This document shows, piece by piece, positions 11,564 to 23,400 of a stretch of 64,000 nt of DNA. The position numbers and the translations under genes are program-made. Position 1 is the first letter of the stretch; each line of letters opens with the position of its first letter. The DNA is from Hypoxylon rubiginosum (lineage: Eukaryota; Ascomycota; Sordariomycetes; Xylariales; Hypoxylaceae). A model generated the notes under the pieces. The model did not search any database and was not told where the DNA came from. It worked only from the letters and a program-made list of their open reading frames with translations. The stretch is from assembly GCA_902806565.1 (NCBI GenBank), contig CADCXA010000029.1:248001-312000 (forward strand), in the 5' to 3' direction.

Positions 11564-12448
11564 TCATCTCATGCGAGGGCCACTCGGTAACCCTCCCGGC
11601 CGTCGCCCTGCTGCAGCCCTGCCGCTGCTCCCCGACCCAGAGTAATCTGCCTCGTTGCTGGCCCAGGGCGAGTTCGCTGCCATGAATGGTCTATCGTTGC
11701 CTCCTCCTCCTCCTCCTCCCCTGGAGCCGTTGTCGTACATGCCGCCAGGGGCAAACCTGTCCTCGTAGTCCCCAGAGCCGCTGCCACCGTAGCTGCCATT
11801 GCCCCCTCGCGCGCTGCTCTGCGGCGGGGGGTTGAACGGACCGTTCCCGGCTGGACTTGCCGTCCGCGAGCCGCCAAAGAGCCGTTGCTTTAGTCGATCC
11901 TGTGCCGAGGCGCCGCCTGACGAGGTAGTCGGCGGCGCTGTCCCGCTGCCATCTCGCCCAAAGTTCCCAGCTGTCTGGTAGCTCCCCGCCCTCTGGCTGG
12001 GCAGGGGCCTGGCCGCTACGTCTTCCCGGGCCGGGCCCGCGAAGGGGTCCGAGTTGCGAAATGGGCTGTTCCTCGTGTCGTTGTTCCGCGCGGCGGGCGG
12101 CGCGCCCCTACCCCTTCGTAGACTCTGCGCGTCCTGCGGTTGCGATACTGGGTTGCTGTCCCACAGCGAGCTTAGACCGCCTTGGGGCTGCTGAGCGAGG
12201 CCGCCGTATCTCGATCCAACCTGCGACGATTGCGAGTATACGGCAGTAACAGGAGGAGGCCCCTTTGGATCAGGTGGGAGCCACGAAGGAAATGGCTTCC
12301 CTTTCTCGGTGTAGTATGACCGTAGGACTCTGCAAACGTGGGTATCGTCTTCGGTATCGCCGTCTGCTTCGCTGCTTAGGAAAGTTCGCTGGAGGTTGGA
12401 TATTTTCGATGTCGTTGCACCGACGATGTTGCTATACCAAGCCGACAT
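11564..12448 (-). CDS. MSO1: Mso1-like Sec1-binding exocytosis protein, single exon
   Basis: Mso1 binds the SM protein Sec1 and promotes SNARE-dependent exocytosis. The first 60 or so residues match the Mso1 Sec1-binding domain: MSAWYSNIVGATTSKISNLQ, then DTHVCRVLRSYYTEKGKPFPSWLPPDP. I start the protein at 12448, because that ATG opens directly on the conserved domain; an in-frame ATG at 12547 would add 33 residues with no family likeness and is probably 5' leader. The rest is low complexity: Gly, Ser, Pro and Gln rich, with a GGGGGGG run encoded by a CCT/CTC tract near 11700, and a basic Arg/Gly C-terminus. Length from the chosen start is 294 residues. It lies in the same orientation as MAK16 and GYP7. 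Confidence 0.85.
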   Translation of the reverse strand: MSAWYSNIVGATTSKISNLQRTFLSSEADGDTEDDTHVCRVLRSYYTEKGKPFPSWLPPDPKGPPPVTAVYSQSSQVGSRYGGLAQQPQGGLSSLWDSNPVSQPQDAQSLRRGRGAPPAARNNDTRNSPFRNSDPFAGPAREDVAARPLPSQRAGSYQTAGNFGRDGSGTAPPTTSSGGASAQDRLKQRLFGGSRTASPAGNGPFNPPPQSSARGGNGSYGGSGSGDYEDRFAPGGMYDNGSRGGGGGGGNDRPFMAANSPWASNEADYSGSGSSGRAAAGRRPGGLPSGPRMR

Positions 12449-13098
12449 GGCGTCGCTGTGGTCCCGAATTGGTCCTGTGGACACGCCTGCGTGAGCGACT
12501 CGTTTGCGCGGGTATATTTGATGGGCGGTGGAATAGTGTTGGGCCAATAATTAAATTTTCAAAATAGACAGAAAAACCTGGGTGCGAAATAAAGCCGACT
12601 TAAGTCTTGGAGTACGTTTTATGCTTGGAGTGGAAAGGGGATTTTTAAAGAATCCGTTTCAAAAGGGCTTGGTCTGCTGGGTTTGGTTCAATTGATTTGG
12701 TTGATATCAATGCCACGCTGGTGCGACGGTGGGTGGTGGGTAAATGAGGTAGCAAGTAAATCTTTGGTAGGATAGCCCCGCTAACTTGGCGCGGTCCTCT
12801 CCCCTGAATGCTAACGGGGGATGATTTGCTTTTTTATAAGTCCGTCATGAGTTGCTCACACGAATAGGCAGACCATAGGTACACCACAACACGACGGATT
12901 GACAAATCAAAAGTACAGCTCAACATAAAAAGCATCATTGGTCGCATATATAGGCAGATAGGATACGTCTAATTCGACGGGAACCTTGCGCAAGAAAGAG
13001 GGAGCATTGCATGTTCATAAGGGTATCAAAATGGCACTTATTAATGCTAGGAGAAATGTCTAGATGAAATAAATGTCATCCTGTCAGCTCGCTTCCCT
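12449..13098. other. Intergenic, MSO1 promoter and MAK16 3' side
   Basis: 650 bp with no gene. It must hold the MSO1 promoter and leader. Confidence 0.5.
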
Positions 13099-14241
13099 TT
13101 AGAAGGCCAACTCTTCCCTTTGCGGTTCAAATTCGTGCTCGTGTTCGATCTCCCTTCCACGCCGGGCCGTCTTCTTCGGTTTGTGACGAATAACCTTAGC
13201 CCTCTTTCTCTTCTCACCCACGGCCTTCTTGGTTGATTCCTCGTCACTATCCTCGCTTTCCGATGCTTTCTCCTTGTCGGATTCATCGCTCCCTAGCCAA
13301 TCCTCGATGTCCTCTAAGCCGTCCTCACTTTCGTCAAAATCGCTAACATACTCGACAGCTCCGTCTTCTTCTTCGTCTTCTTGCTCGTACTCGACCTCGT
13401 CTTCTTCTTCGTCCTCAAATTCTTCCTCTTCTTCTATACCGTTGTCGAGATCCTTGTCTCTCTTCCCTTCACCTTCGCGCTCCATGGCATTGAGTACCTT
13501 CTTCCAGATTGTTTCGCTGACATTGAGCGGCTGGTCGCCGTACGCGCCCTCGCGTAGTCTGTTCATCAGCTCCCGCTCGATTGTGCGCTCCAACTTGGCT
13601 GCAGCTTCTGCCTTGCGCTCTCTGGTTTCTTCTCGCCGCCTGATCTTGGGTGCCATCTTGGGCACGAGCTTCTCGCCTAGACGTGCCTCCTCCTTGGCTA
13701 GTCTTCGCATGCGTATGGCCACTTGTGTGAGTCTGGTCACCCGCTGTTTCGCCTTATGGATCAGGAACTTGGGCCAGTAGATAAGCTGCTCGTCGATCTG
13801 CTTCAGAGCCGTGGCATAATTCTGCGACAACTTGATTCGCTGCCATAGCTTCGCTGGTGTATGCGCTCGCTCCTATATTGAATTAACACGGATAGGTATC
13901 TAGAGTTGAGGGAGGGTACCGACAATAGTCTTCATGTACAGGTACAAGGTGCCCTTCGTGGGATGTGCGCGGACAGTGGCATAGCGAGAATTGGCGAGAG
14001 GACATGACTGTCGATTGCAAAAACCCGTTACGTTGTACCTTGAAGTTTGTTAATAAACCTAGGCGAGGAGAGCGGACGAGAGCGTTTTTCTTACTCGTTT
14101 CGACAGAAAGTCTTTTCTTTAGTAGTTCTAGTAATTGGTCAATACTTGCTACTAAGAATAAGTGCTTTTTCAGCAGGCTCACTTCAGTTTAAAGCTGCAA
14201 AACTGCTTATCAATGACCTGCCAAATGATCTCGTCCGACAT
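13099..14241 (-). CDS. MAK16: Mak16 ribosome biogenesis protein, four exons including a 33-nt microexon
   Basis: Nucleolar protein of 60S ribosomal subunit assembly. Exons are 14241-14183, 14127-14095, 14038-13924 and 13872-13099, giving 326 residues. The spliced N-terminus reads [20 protein letters not shown], then [40 protein letters not shown] and [20 protein letters not shown]. That is the highly conserved Mak16 core, including the zinc-ribbon-like cysteines. The second exon is only 33 nt; without it the core is broken. The third intron uses donor GTCGGT. The C-terminal third is a long Glu/Asp run followed by a Lys/Arg cluster ([14 protein letters not shown]), a likely nuclear/nucleolar signal. 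It is divergent from MSS1. Confidence 0.93.
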
Positions 14242-14678
14242 CGTGCTCGAACTGTCGAATGTGTTCCGATTTGTAGGGCAATAGACGGGGTAGGTTGAGA
14301 TGTCTTAGGTAGGCAAAGCGGCAATCGAGTCTAGAAATTTTTAGATTTTGGCACCTTAAAAAAGTTCTGCCGCCACGCATGTGGGGCTCTTGCGATTAGC
14401 TCAGGGCGGTCAGCTGGAAGGACCAATCAAATGCCGTGTAATACTCGACTAGTCGGTACCATGAAGATGTACTATTTTTTATCTATTATCTACGACCTTC
14501 AATATTCGACGATACTATGTACTTAGTATAGATGCTCTTAAATGTGGCACTTAACCAAGTTTCTTCTAATGTTGATTTTGGCATCACAATGAAGCTCTAA
14601 GGAAAGCAAAAAATATCCACTTATGATCTTCCCGCATAATCAAGACTCCTTTGTAGGGGTGTAGAAGGAGTTCAGCTC
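14242..14678. promoter_or_regulatory. Shared divergent promoter region, MAK16 / MSS1
   Basis: 437 bp between two divergent starts. A CCAAT box in good context (GACCAATCAA) lies at 14421-14430. It sits about 180 bp from the MAK16 start and 250 bp from the MSS1 start. Use by either gene is inference. Confidence 0.45.
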
Positions 14679-16560
14679 ATGTATCGTGGCGCCAATAGGT
14701 GTGTATACACCTGTTTCAGGTGGCCTCGATATGATATTCTCGGTATACAATTCAGACCTATTCGTCTAGCTCGCCGATCTATCACATCCTCAGCCGCCTC
14801 CCTATCCGGAAACCGTGACTTGATCGAAAATGGCTGTCTCATTCGTTATCAGACGCCTATTCAGCAGCGCGAGGACACTATTTACGCCTTGTCAACAGCC
14901 GAAGGTAAAGCTGGCATTGCAGTAATCCGAATCTCGGGCCCTTCATGCAAATCTGTAGGAGCGTGTCGCATCGATGTATCATGGCTATTACTAACACAAT
15001 GTGGAGATCTATGATGGGCTCTGTCCGAGTAAGCCTACCCTGAAGCCTCGATACGCTACCATAAGGACATTGTATCATCCAAACTCAAATGGATCGGACA
15101 TACTTGATTCGGAGGCATTGGTACTTTTCTTTCCGAACCCGAAGACAGTTACCGGTGACGATGTATTAGAATTGCATGTGCATGGAGGTAGCGCAACCGT
15201 GAAAGCGGTTCTCTCCGCAATTCCCAAGTGCACTGCAGATGGGCCTATCCGGTATGCCGAACCCGGAGAATTCACCAAGCGCGCCTTTCTCAATGATAGG
15301 CTGGATCTCGCCCAGGTTGAAGCTTTGAGTGAGACACTCTCCGCCGAAACGGAGCAGCAGCGGCGTGCCGCGGTTCGCGGTAGCAGTGGTTCCCTAGGTC
15401 GAACTTACGAGGACTGGCGCCAGAAGCTCCTGCAGGCCCGGGCTGAGATGGAGGCTCTCATAGACTTCTCCGAGGACCAGCATTTTGATGAGTCACCAGC
15501 TTCCCTCGTCGGAAATGTGACAGAACAGGTTAGACAGATCCTTCAGAGTATACACGTACACGAGGGGGCGGGCGAGCGAAGTGAGCTCCTCCGAAACGGC
15601 ATTAAAATCGCGCTCGTCGGGCCACCAAATGTGGGCAAGAGTTCTTTTATGAACCACGTAGTAGGCAGGGAGGCCTCCATCGTCTCAGGGGAGTCGGGAA
15701 CGACTCGAGATATCGTTGAGGCAAATCTCGACATCCGCGGGTACCTATGTACGTTTGCGGACACTGCCGGTTTCAGGACTACGGCTGAAGATGGGGATAT
15801 CGATTCTTACGGGTCAGAAGCTAAGATAGGGGCCGTCGAAGAGGAAGGGATTCGCCGGGCAAGGGTCAAAGCCACGCAATCTGATGTCATCATCGCACTT
15901 GCCTCTATCGAGACAGGTATCTCGAACGGCCCCCATATTCGCTACGATATGGAGACCTTGAGAATAGCAGCTGCCTGCAAGGAGCGTCTTGTGGTCGTCA
16001 ACAAGCGAGATGCCGTCTCTGACGAGGAGCTTCATTCTCTAGTCCAGCAGCTCAGGAGAGATGTGCTTGGCAAAATTGAAGGGCTTGAAGGCGTCCAGCC
16101 GGTACTTATCTCTTGCAAAGAGGCGCAAAATCTAGGTTCTGACCAGACGGATCCGGGGGGCATCAAGGGGGTAATCGCCCGATTAGTCTCGTCGTTTACG
16201 GAGATGACATCGCTTCCCGCCACCTTACAAGACCTCCATGGCGTCACGGAGCGGCAGAGGCAGCTCCTGGTGCAGTGTCGAGGACATCTCGAGGACTACC
16301 TCGAGAGCGTGGGGTACGGGGAGTTCGGGCACGAGAATGGCGTGGACGAGACCCAAGGGGACGATGCAGACATTACCATGGCCGCGGAACACCTTCGTTA
16401 TGCCGCCAATAAGCTGGGACGCATTACCGGGCGTGGGGAGGTGGGTGACGTGGAGGAAATCCTTGGCGTGATTTTCGAGAAGTAAGTGCCGACGACATGT
16501 CACTTTTTTGCTTGGTCTGTCTCACTAATTCGATATTGAAGGTTCTGTGTAGGAAAATGA
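14679..16560 (+). CDS. MSS1: Mitochondrial tRNA-modifying GTPase Mss1/MnmE (TrmE), three exons
   Basis: MnmE-family GTPase that works with Mto1/MnmG to build the 5-substituent on U34 of mitochondrial tRNAs. Exons are 14679-14954, 15007-16481 and 16542-16560, giving 589 residues. The first 45 or so residues are Arg-rich with few acids, a likely mitochondrial presequence. The N-terminal folate-binding part starts at DTIYALSTAEGKAGIAVIRISGP. The G domain has G1 GPPNVGKSS (297-305), G3 DTAGF (Asp344) and G4 NKRD (424). The last exon is only 19 nt and supplies FCVGK, the conserved C-terminal Cys-x-Gly-Lys motif; the unspliced frame would stop at EK and lose the essential cysteine. Intron 1 has a CTAAC branch. 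Confidence 0.93.
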
Positions 16561-17010
16561 TTGACTCGAATAGATGCCCGAAAATAGTAAGTAAGTAAGA
16601 TACAAGTACAAAAGCAGTTACATCGCCGTTCGATGCTTTCCAACGCCCTTTGAATGCCTTTCCTTTTCCTTCGCCAGATGTCTAAACCCGGTCCCAATCC
16701 TGATGATGCATTTGCAGTGATACAAGTTTATGCCAGAGCATAGTCTAAAAGTCTAGTTTATGTTTGAAAATGAAGAATCCCCGCCGGTGGTATCGTACAG
16801 CTCTAATGGTACAAGTGGTGTATATATGCCGAGTGATGCTGTTTGTTTGAACGCCGGTCTGATGCTGTGACAAGGACAAAGGAAATCGAATTCGAGCGGT
16901 AAGTGATACATGATGGATCGCTTCAGTGGGGGAGGACTGATAGGCTGATCCGGTCGTGGCGTGAAGATGAGACGAGGTGATTTGGATGGCTCGGTAGCGG
17001 CTTCAGCCTT
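16561..17010. other. Intergenic between convergent MSS1 and small repeat gene
   Basis: 3' regions of both neighbours. No gene or RNA feature is recognised in these 450 bp. Confidence 0.5.
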
Positions 17011-17250
17011 TTAGTTGTAGCCGCTCCGGCCGAAGTTGAATTGCCGGCTGTCATCCTCGTCGTCGTTGCCCTTGTTGTATCCACTGCGGCCGAAGTTCTT
17101 CTTGTCGTCCTCAGAGTCGCCATCCTTGTTGTACCCGCTGCGTCCAAAGTTGCGCTTGTCGTCCTCAGAGTCGCCGTCCTTGTTGTATCCGCTTCGGCCA
17201 AAGTTGACCATTCCAGAGGCAGAGGCAGAGGTGAAAGTGAAGCCAGCCAT
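17011..17250 (-). CDS. Small acidic protein with tandem NFGRSGYN repeats, unknown function
   Basis: A 79-residue single-exon frame. After MAGFTFTSASASGMV come four copies of NFGRSGYN joined by acidic spacers: KDGDSEDDKR, KDGDSEDDKK and KGNDDEDDSRQF. The first three units have a period of about 18-20 residues, also seen as near-identical 54-bp DNA repeats. The start has a good context (CACAATGGC) and no upstream ATG exists as far as about 17470. The upstream leader is rich in CAACA/CATCA, typical of strongly expressed fungal genes, with a TATA element near 17316-17322. Dibasic KR and KK precede repeats, which recalls Kex2-processed repeat precursors, but there is no signal peptide, so secretion by that route is doubtful. 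I do not recognise the family; it may instead be an intrinsically disordered cytosolic stress protein. Confidence 0.6.
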   Translation of the reverse strand: MAGFTFTSASASGMVNFGRSGYNKDGDSEDDKRNFGRSGYNKDGDSEDDKKNFGRSGYNKGNDDEDDSRQFNFGRSGYN

Positions 17251-17315
17251 TGTGATTGTTTGGGTTATGTTGAAACGGTATGAAGCTTGTTGAATATGTT
17301 GACGAGTATGAAGCT

Positions 17316-17322
17316 AATATAT
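17316..17322 (-). promoter_or_regulatory. Candidate TATA element for the repeat-protein gene
   Basis: On the minus strand TATATAT lies about 65-72 bases before the start codon at 17250. It is followed by a CAACA-rich leader. Position and context fit, but nothing has been measured. Confidence 0.35.
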
Positions 17323-17479
17323 AGAGAAGCAGTATACACTATTAGATGGTTGGTATGTTGGATGATGGTGTTGATAGAAGTGTTTATATGTGTGATGATT
17401 GTGATGTTCTTAGTATTGATCTTGTTGTTTATGTTGTTGATAGTGACGAGGAATGATGCCTTCGAGGTCTAGGGACATT

Positions 17480-20400
17480 CGGGTTTTATAGATAGATTCC
17501 CTCTTGCTCTTGTATAATACATAGCCCTGTTCTCATATGGACTGAGTGGTCCGCGGGTCGTTCCTAGTTCGTGATGACTAGGCACTAGACGAACAAGGTT
17601 GTCCCCCCCCGGCTGGGATTCCAGACTGCCGATGGACATCGAGTGCTGCGGTATCCTAACGACAGCCTCCACCCTGGTCACTCTGGGAGGATCCGTACCA
17701 AAGTCAAGCCTCTCGAGACATGTGAGTTTTGGGGGGTGTGAGTATACGGGAGAGGTACTTACTCGCCTCGCGCCATGCCACGTTGGACCCTTGTCGGCCA
17801 TGGCATGGGCATCGGGCGTAAGCAACATCTGCATACAAGGCTATGAAATTCGGGACCCTCAGGGGCCAATTTTGGAATGAATGAACGAACTATTTCTGAA
17901 TTCGGCGACTTTCGTGCTGAAGCCAGTTGAAAAGGAGGGTAGGTGACCAAACATGACCGCAAAAAAAGAAAAGAAAAGAAAACAGCTGTGCTCGTGCCGC
18001 AACCCAAGCCGTTGGTAATAGGTCGTTGGGCCGGCTGATTGGCCGCGGCCTGCATAGAAGACGCGCAGAACAAGGAGAAGACAGCTAAAAAACCTTCTAT
18101 TTTCTATTTTGGGGGCCAGCGGGGCAATCTATTCCTCTTTGGGACTGATGGCGAGTCCATAAGGCTGAAGACCCCTTCAGGGATGCGACAGGCATTATAC
18201 ATAGTAGTAGGTTTTCGGGACTAAGTCCCAAGTCTCAAGTCCCAAGTTCCAAGTGTCCCAAGTGTCGACCGGTACGATGACTTGTCTTACTTTACCAACA
18301 TACTAGCCAGCTAGCGCACTACTATAGTCCTCCCGAAGTCTTACATCCGCCAATAATTTGTCTCATCGTAGCCCTGCCGTGGCCCTGCCCTGCCCTGCCC
18401 GTTCGTATGTTTTTCTGTATTCTGTACTTGTGGGCATAATATGAATGTATTTTATTCTTTTCTCACTCTCACCCGGTTCTGCGAGCTTCTTCTCCAATCA
18501 GGCCAATTTGCCCGAGGCCAAGAATTATTCCCCTTGTATCTCGCTTAAGGAATGAGTCCCCAATGAGAACCCTTGAGCGTCGTCTCTCCCATACACCACC
18601 AGTAATCCCCAATTCCAAAAATGCTGCGCGCCGCATGGCATTACATTACCTTCGTACATTACATTACATACAGCGTTGCAGATAGCATTACAACATCCCA
18701 CATAACGTCTGTTTCAGTTGCAAGGGACCCCGATTTAGCGGTACCTTGGTGTACCCAACGGCCCATTTCTGTCTATTTTGTTCGCCGTCTTGCTCGTCTT
18801 GCTAGCGTGGGACTCATCGATGTAAGAGAGATCGCATGTGCATATACTGCATCCCACCATGCTCTGATGGGAAGCAATGTCATAACGTATTCGGCCAGCC
18901 CGACTTTTAGCGTTGCTCTTGAGGAACATATGCACATTGTCGGCGGAGATAATGACAACGTCTGCGGACAATGTCTGCGGGTAGTCGTAGTACTCTTCCG
19001 CACGACTGTCCCATGTTTTGCATCTCCGCCGATCTATGATACCCCTATGATACCTTATTAATCATTTCCACCGCGAGTTGTTGTTTCTATCCATATACTC
19101 TTACTTAATCGACGTTTGTCATCGGCCAGTGACTCAGCATATCGGTCGATCTCGAAATTACGGGACGGGACGTGATCCGGTCAATCCCATCACTATCACA
19201 TTCATGCCAGGTGCCCAGGTGCTCTCCCACTGGCACACATCCCGCGGAAATATGTTTCATCTCCGGCCGTACAACACGAAGGATCAGAGTAAACCGTGTG
19301 AGATGTGGCTAAAGCTAGCTAAAGCAAAGAATACATACCCGCCCATCCGCACCCGGGGGGGAGAGATACACTGATACATCAAGACTGCTGTTGTATGCAG
19401 GTACAGGACCTCGAATTGCAGGGGATCGGGGCTTTTTTGAATCGGAGTCGCAGTCGTATCATTTGGCGAGATGAGACACGATCTCTTCTTTGCAGCTCGC
19501 AGAACTGCACGCGAAACGTAGCGTAGATCCGGAATTGTTGTGGTACAGCTGAAAATAGTGTACAGTAATAGCTACATGTACCTATCTACGGGCCAATCTT
19601 ATCTTTGCATCTGGAACCTCTAGCATCTTGTGTGTATTTCCTATCTCCTTGCGTTGCCTTAGATGCATGCGTTATAGGGGTTGTAGGGGTTGAAAGGGTT
19701 GAAAGGGTTAAAAAGGGTTGGTAAATGTGTGTGGAGGGGGTCTTTTTTTTTTACAGGGGCACCACGAGGTCGCCAAGAGGAATATCAGCGCCGTAGCAAC
19801 CACACACCTACCACACGGTTGAACTACCACATGTGCACACAACCACTACGTACATCACCACTACCCAACCACACATATGCCACAGACGCCTTCCACAGAC
19901 GCTTTGTACAAATCGGACAGCTCGATTCTTTACAGCTGGGCTAATTATGGTGGGGGCCGTTTTAGTGCTTATCCCCAGCTGAAGACTGAGAGGGGATTGG
20001 ACGGCGAAGTAAAATTATTTAGGCTACCTAGGGGTCCCCTAAGCGGCTTAAGTACCTTGCCTATTTTTAGGTTTCCCGCCCGTACGGTCGTCCGAACACT
20101 AGTGCTAATTCAGTGTTAGTGTTAGTGCTAATGAACTGTGTGAAGGGTACCTAGGTACCTATAATATTGTACCTACCAGCCTACGCCCTGTGCCTGTCAA
20201 TGAGTTCGTTAGAATGTCCAATAACGGGCAGCTATTCGTCCAGATGGTGGTTCATTAATCGCACTGCCACGACATTTGGCCTGATGTTTTGCGGGTTTCT
20301 TGCAGTTGCCTAGAAAGAAATTTTATTCATATTTTTTTTTTTAATTCTGCTTACCTCCCTCTCCTAATTCACCATCAACTCCTAGTCACACGGCTTACAT

Positions 20401-23400
20401 ACATCCCACTTTTCAACTCAGATGAAAATCTACGAAATACAAAGCCACGCATTTCAAATTACTACCTAGAAAAGGTCGTGTACCACCACTCTTGAAGCTC
20501 TTTTCTGCACAGCCTTATTGTTGTAAGAGATCATCTGCAAGAATGACGGCAGCAGGAGGGCGAAGCTTCGAATAGTCATATCTAAAGCAAAGAATGCTCG
20601 GCAACCGCCGTCTATCGTCTTCTATACGCCGATACTAATCGGCGTTTTCTTTTCTTCCGCAAGTAATCAGATACACATAATGAAGAATCAGCATGATTCA
20701 ACGTGAGCAATTTTACTGACGATGACTCAGTTACCGCCGGGTTATCCGCGAATTCAAGGATGGCTTTCTATTCGTGTCACCGTATCCCAATTCCAACTGT
20801 GAGCTTACCTAGGTATGATTGATCAAGTATCATAAATACTGGCATGTTCCAAATGTTGATATGGCCCCCAACCGCCTTGTTAGTTGTCAGGTTGTTTCAT
20901 GACATCGCCACTTGCCACCGCGATGTTTGACATATAACAGCGCAATTGCACATTCGACCCCCAACCGCCGCATCTGTACGTCGTTGTTGGGGGTGTATGG
21001 CGGAAAATCTTGAAATTTTCCCACGCAAGGCTCGGTAATTGCCCTCTCCCAGCGTCTGCAAGATGCAGAATGTCAGCCTCCGCAGGCATCCTTCGACGCC
21101 AACCCAGCACCAGAGTCGTCTCGTTGTCGGTTCCTGGGTCGGATGAGGAAGCATTGTTCAATCGATCATGCAATTATGGTATACATTGTCCACCCCCGCG
21201 GGTTCTTAGTCGTCACCGGGGACCGAATCAGAGCACAGCTCCGGCTACGAATGTTCCACAACAGCTTGATAATCCACCTCTACCTCGGTAGTCAGCCTAC
21301 TTGGGAGCTCTAGAGGGGATCTACCATGTAGTCTCTCGCGTAACTGTGGGCCTTGCAGATACTGACTTGGGGATGTTTCCTCTTTTAGAGACGTGAAACT
21401 GCCCATTGGGGGTCCAGGCAGCCCAGGTGCCCCCCTATTAGGACGAAGTACCGAAGGCGGCTGAAAAGAAGTCTCTTCTTTCGCAAATTAACCCGACCAA
21501 ATATTAACCCAGCCAGCCAACACTCAAGCAGCTGTATGAAGAGCCGTCTGTAAGGCAGCGCGAAGGTGGGGTCTCGCAGCCCTAACTGCGGCTCAGATCA
21601 ATCTCTACCTTCAAGCTTGGTTCATCCAGAAAAGTGCCCCTCTGTAACCACCATATTTAGGATCGCTTTGGCTCGCTACGCCCTCCGCGGTATGTTCACG
21701 ATGTTGGGTTGAATCGAGTACCGGTCAAGCTGTCATTACTCAATTCCGGGACTTCAAGCCGAAGCACCGCATATAGTCTGTAATCCCAACACATGCGAAA
21801 CCTCTCCTTTAGGACGTCATGTGTGGGTCACGCGAACATGGCACGAATACTCGTTGGGACACAATAAAAGGGGCAGTCTACCCATAAGCCCACCACGAGA
21901 CCGCATGGCGGTGCGACTCTCGGGTGTCCAATCGAGGGTCGAATATATTCGAAGCCGTTGCAGAGTTCGAGGAAGCCCACGTGGCATGATGCAAATGCTG
22001 TGACACCCCGTAAGCAAGTCACGTAAATTTTCGATCTGTCAGCTTCGAGTAAGATGCATTGGAAGGGCTCTCTGTTCCTGGGATTTATGCAGGAACGCGG
22101 CTGCTGGGTAATACAGAGCCCTATGGCAGGGAAAAAGTGCAGTGCATGCATGTCTGGGTAAAATGCAACGTTATGCAAGCGCCTTATGCTATTTTGCCCT
22201 ATAGGATGCACACGTCGTATAGTCCAGCAATAATGCCTACATGTTTTCGAATCCTGAATCATATCATCCGAGTTAGGTATACTTCAATTTCTATAGAAAG
22301 AATCGGAGTCGATCCCGAGGAGTTCTCCTAACTTCACCTTCTCATGCACATTCGGTGTAGCAATCTCGGTGCAGATAGAGGGCGCGGAGGTCTGAATTTT
22401 AAATGAGTATGCATGTAGATGGCACGCGAGGTGACCGGTCTGAAAATGAGCGGTTTGCCGGGACCGAGGCGATAGGACCAGAAGCGAGAGTGATAGGATT
22501 AACCAACAAATCCCAACTGCTAAAAGGAGTAAGAGCCCACTGGGTCGTGCGAGATAGGTATACTTGGTGTAGGACTGTTTCGCCCTATACCGCTTCAACT
22601 AGTATACAGAATTTCACACTGAGACCAATATTAATACTTAATATATCTCATTCCGAAATATCTCACCAGAAAATCCTCCTTTTCGACTGATATTGCGAGC
22701 TTCAGGGTCACGAGCCAGCAATCATGTTAGGAAACGATTGCATGTTACACCACGAGATTGTAACCTTCTTATCCTGAGTAGTATCGCGATTGGTGAATGA
22801 AGAAGCCAAGGTCGTACGAGACAGCCTTGTCGCTAATTCGTACGGATTCCTATCACACGAAAAGCAGTACGTTAATGACTCAATCTACCCTGAAATCGCT
22901 GCTTCCCCCTCTAGGAAATCATACGATAGAGGAGAGTAAGTAGTAGCAAGCAATATAGCAGAGGATACCGAGCTTACCTTGCTAGGTACGAAGTTTTGCA
23001 CTTTAGCTGTTACTCTAACGACCAGGAGTTGGTGTCCTACCATGTGATAGAAGCCATTCCGGCATAGAGAAACTAGGAAAAAAGGCTGCTCTGATTCATC
23101 ACTTGGTTTGGCATTCTACTAAATAATTTTGTATCATTAATTTAGCAGCCCCGAAGATTCAAACCCAAACAGCGTTGTTGTATGTCAAGCTTGAGAATTA
23201 TTTACTCAATTTTCAATGGCCTACTCTATTGGTAAGTACTGAATAAATTATTATTTCATTCTTTCTTTCAGTCGCCTCTTCTACAGATTCTAACAGAGTA
23301 TATAGACCAGATAATTACAGCGAGTTCCAGTATTCTTGGTATCGCCTTACACAAGGTAGGACTAACAAACTAATCGAGTATGTGACGTTGTATTCGAAGA

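Noticed and set aside
13229..13780. A Ser-rich frame antisense to MAK16
   Set aside because: Mirror image of the Glu/Asp-coding run of MAK16.
17011..17250. Calling the NFGRSGYN protein a secreted Kex2-type peptide precursor (pheromone or RiPP)
   Set aside because: Dibasic sites before repeats fit, but no signal peptide exists and no upstream ATG could add one; no tailoring enzymes lie nearby.
18621..19061. A 146-residue frame on the plus strand
   Set aside because: Begins in a repetitive ACATTACATTACAT tract and shares its span with antisense frames; no family likeness.
19676..19718. An interstitial telomere repeat
   Set aside because: The unit GGGTTGAAA is not TTAGGG and the tract is very short.
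21828..22262. A 144-residue open frame on the minus strand
   Set aside because: No motif, unusual Cys/His/Arg composition, opposite-strand frames of similar length, and no splice partners. Likely chance.
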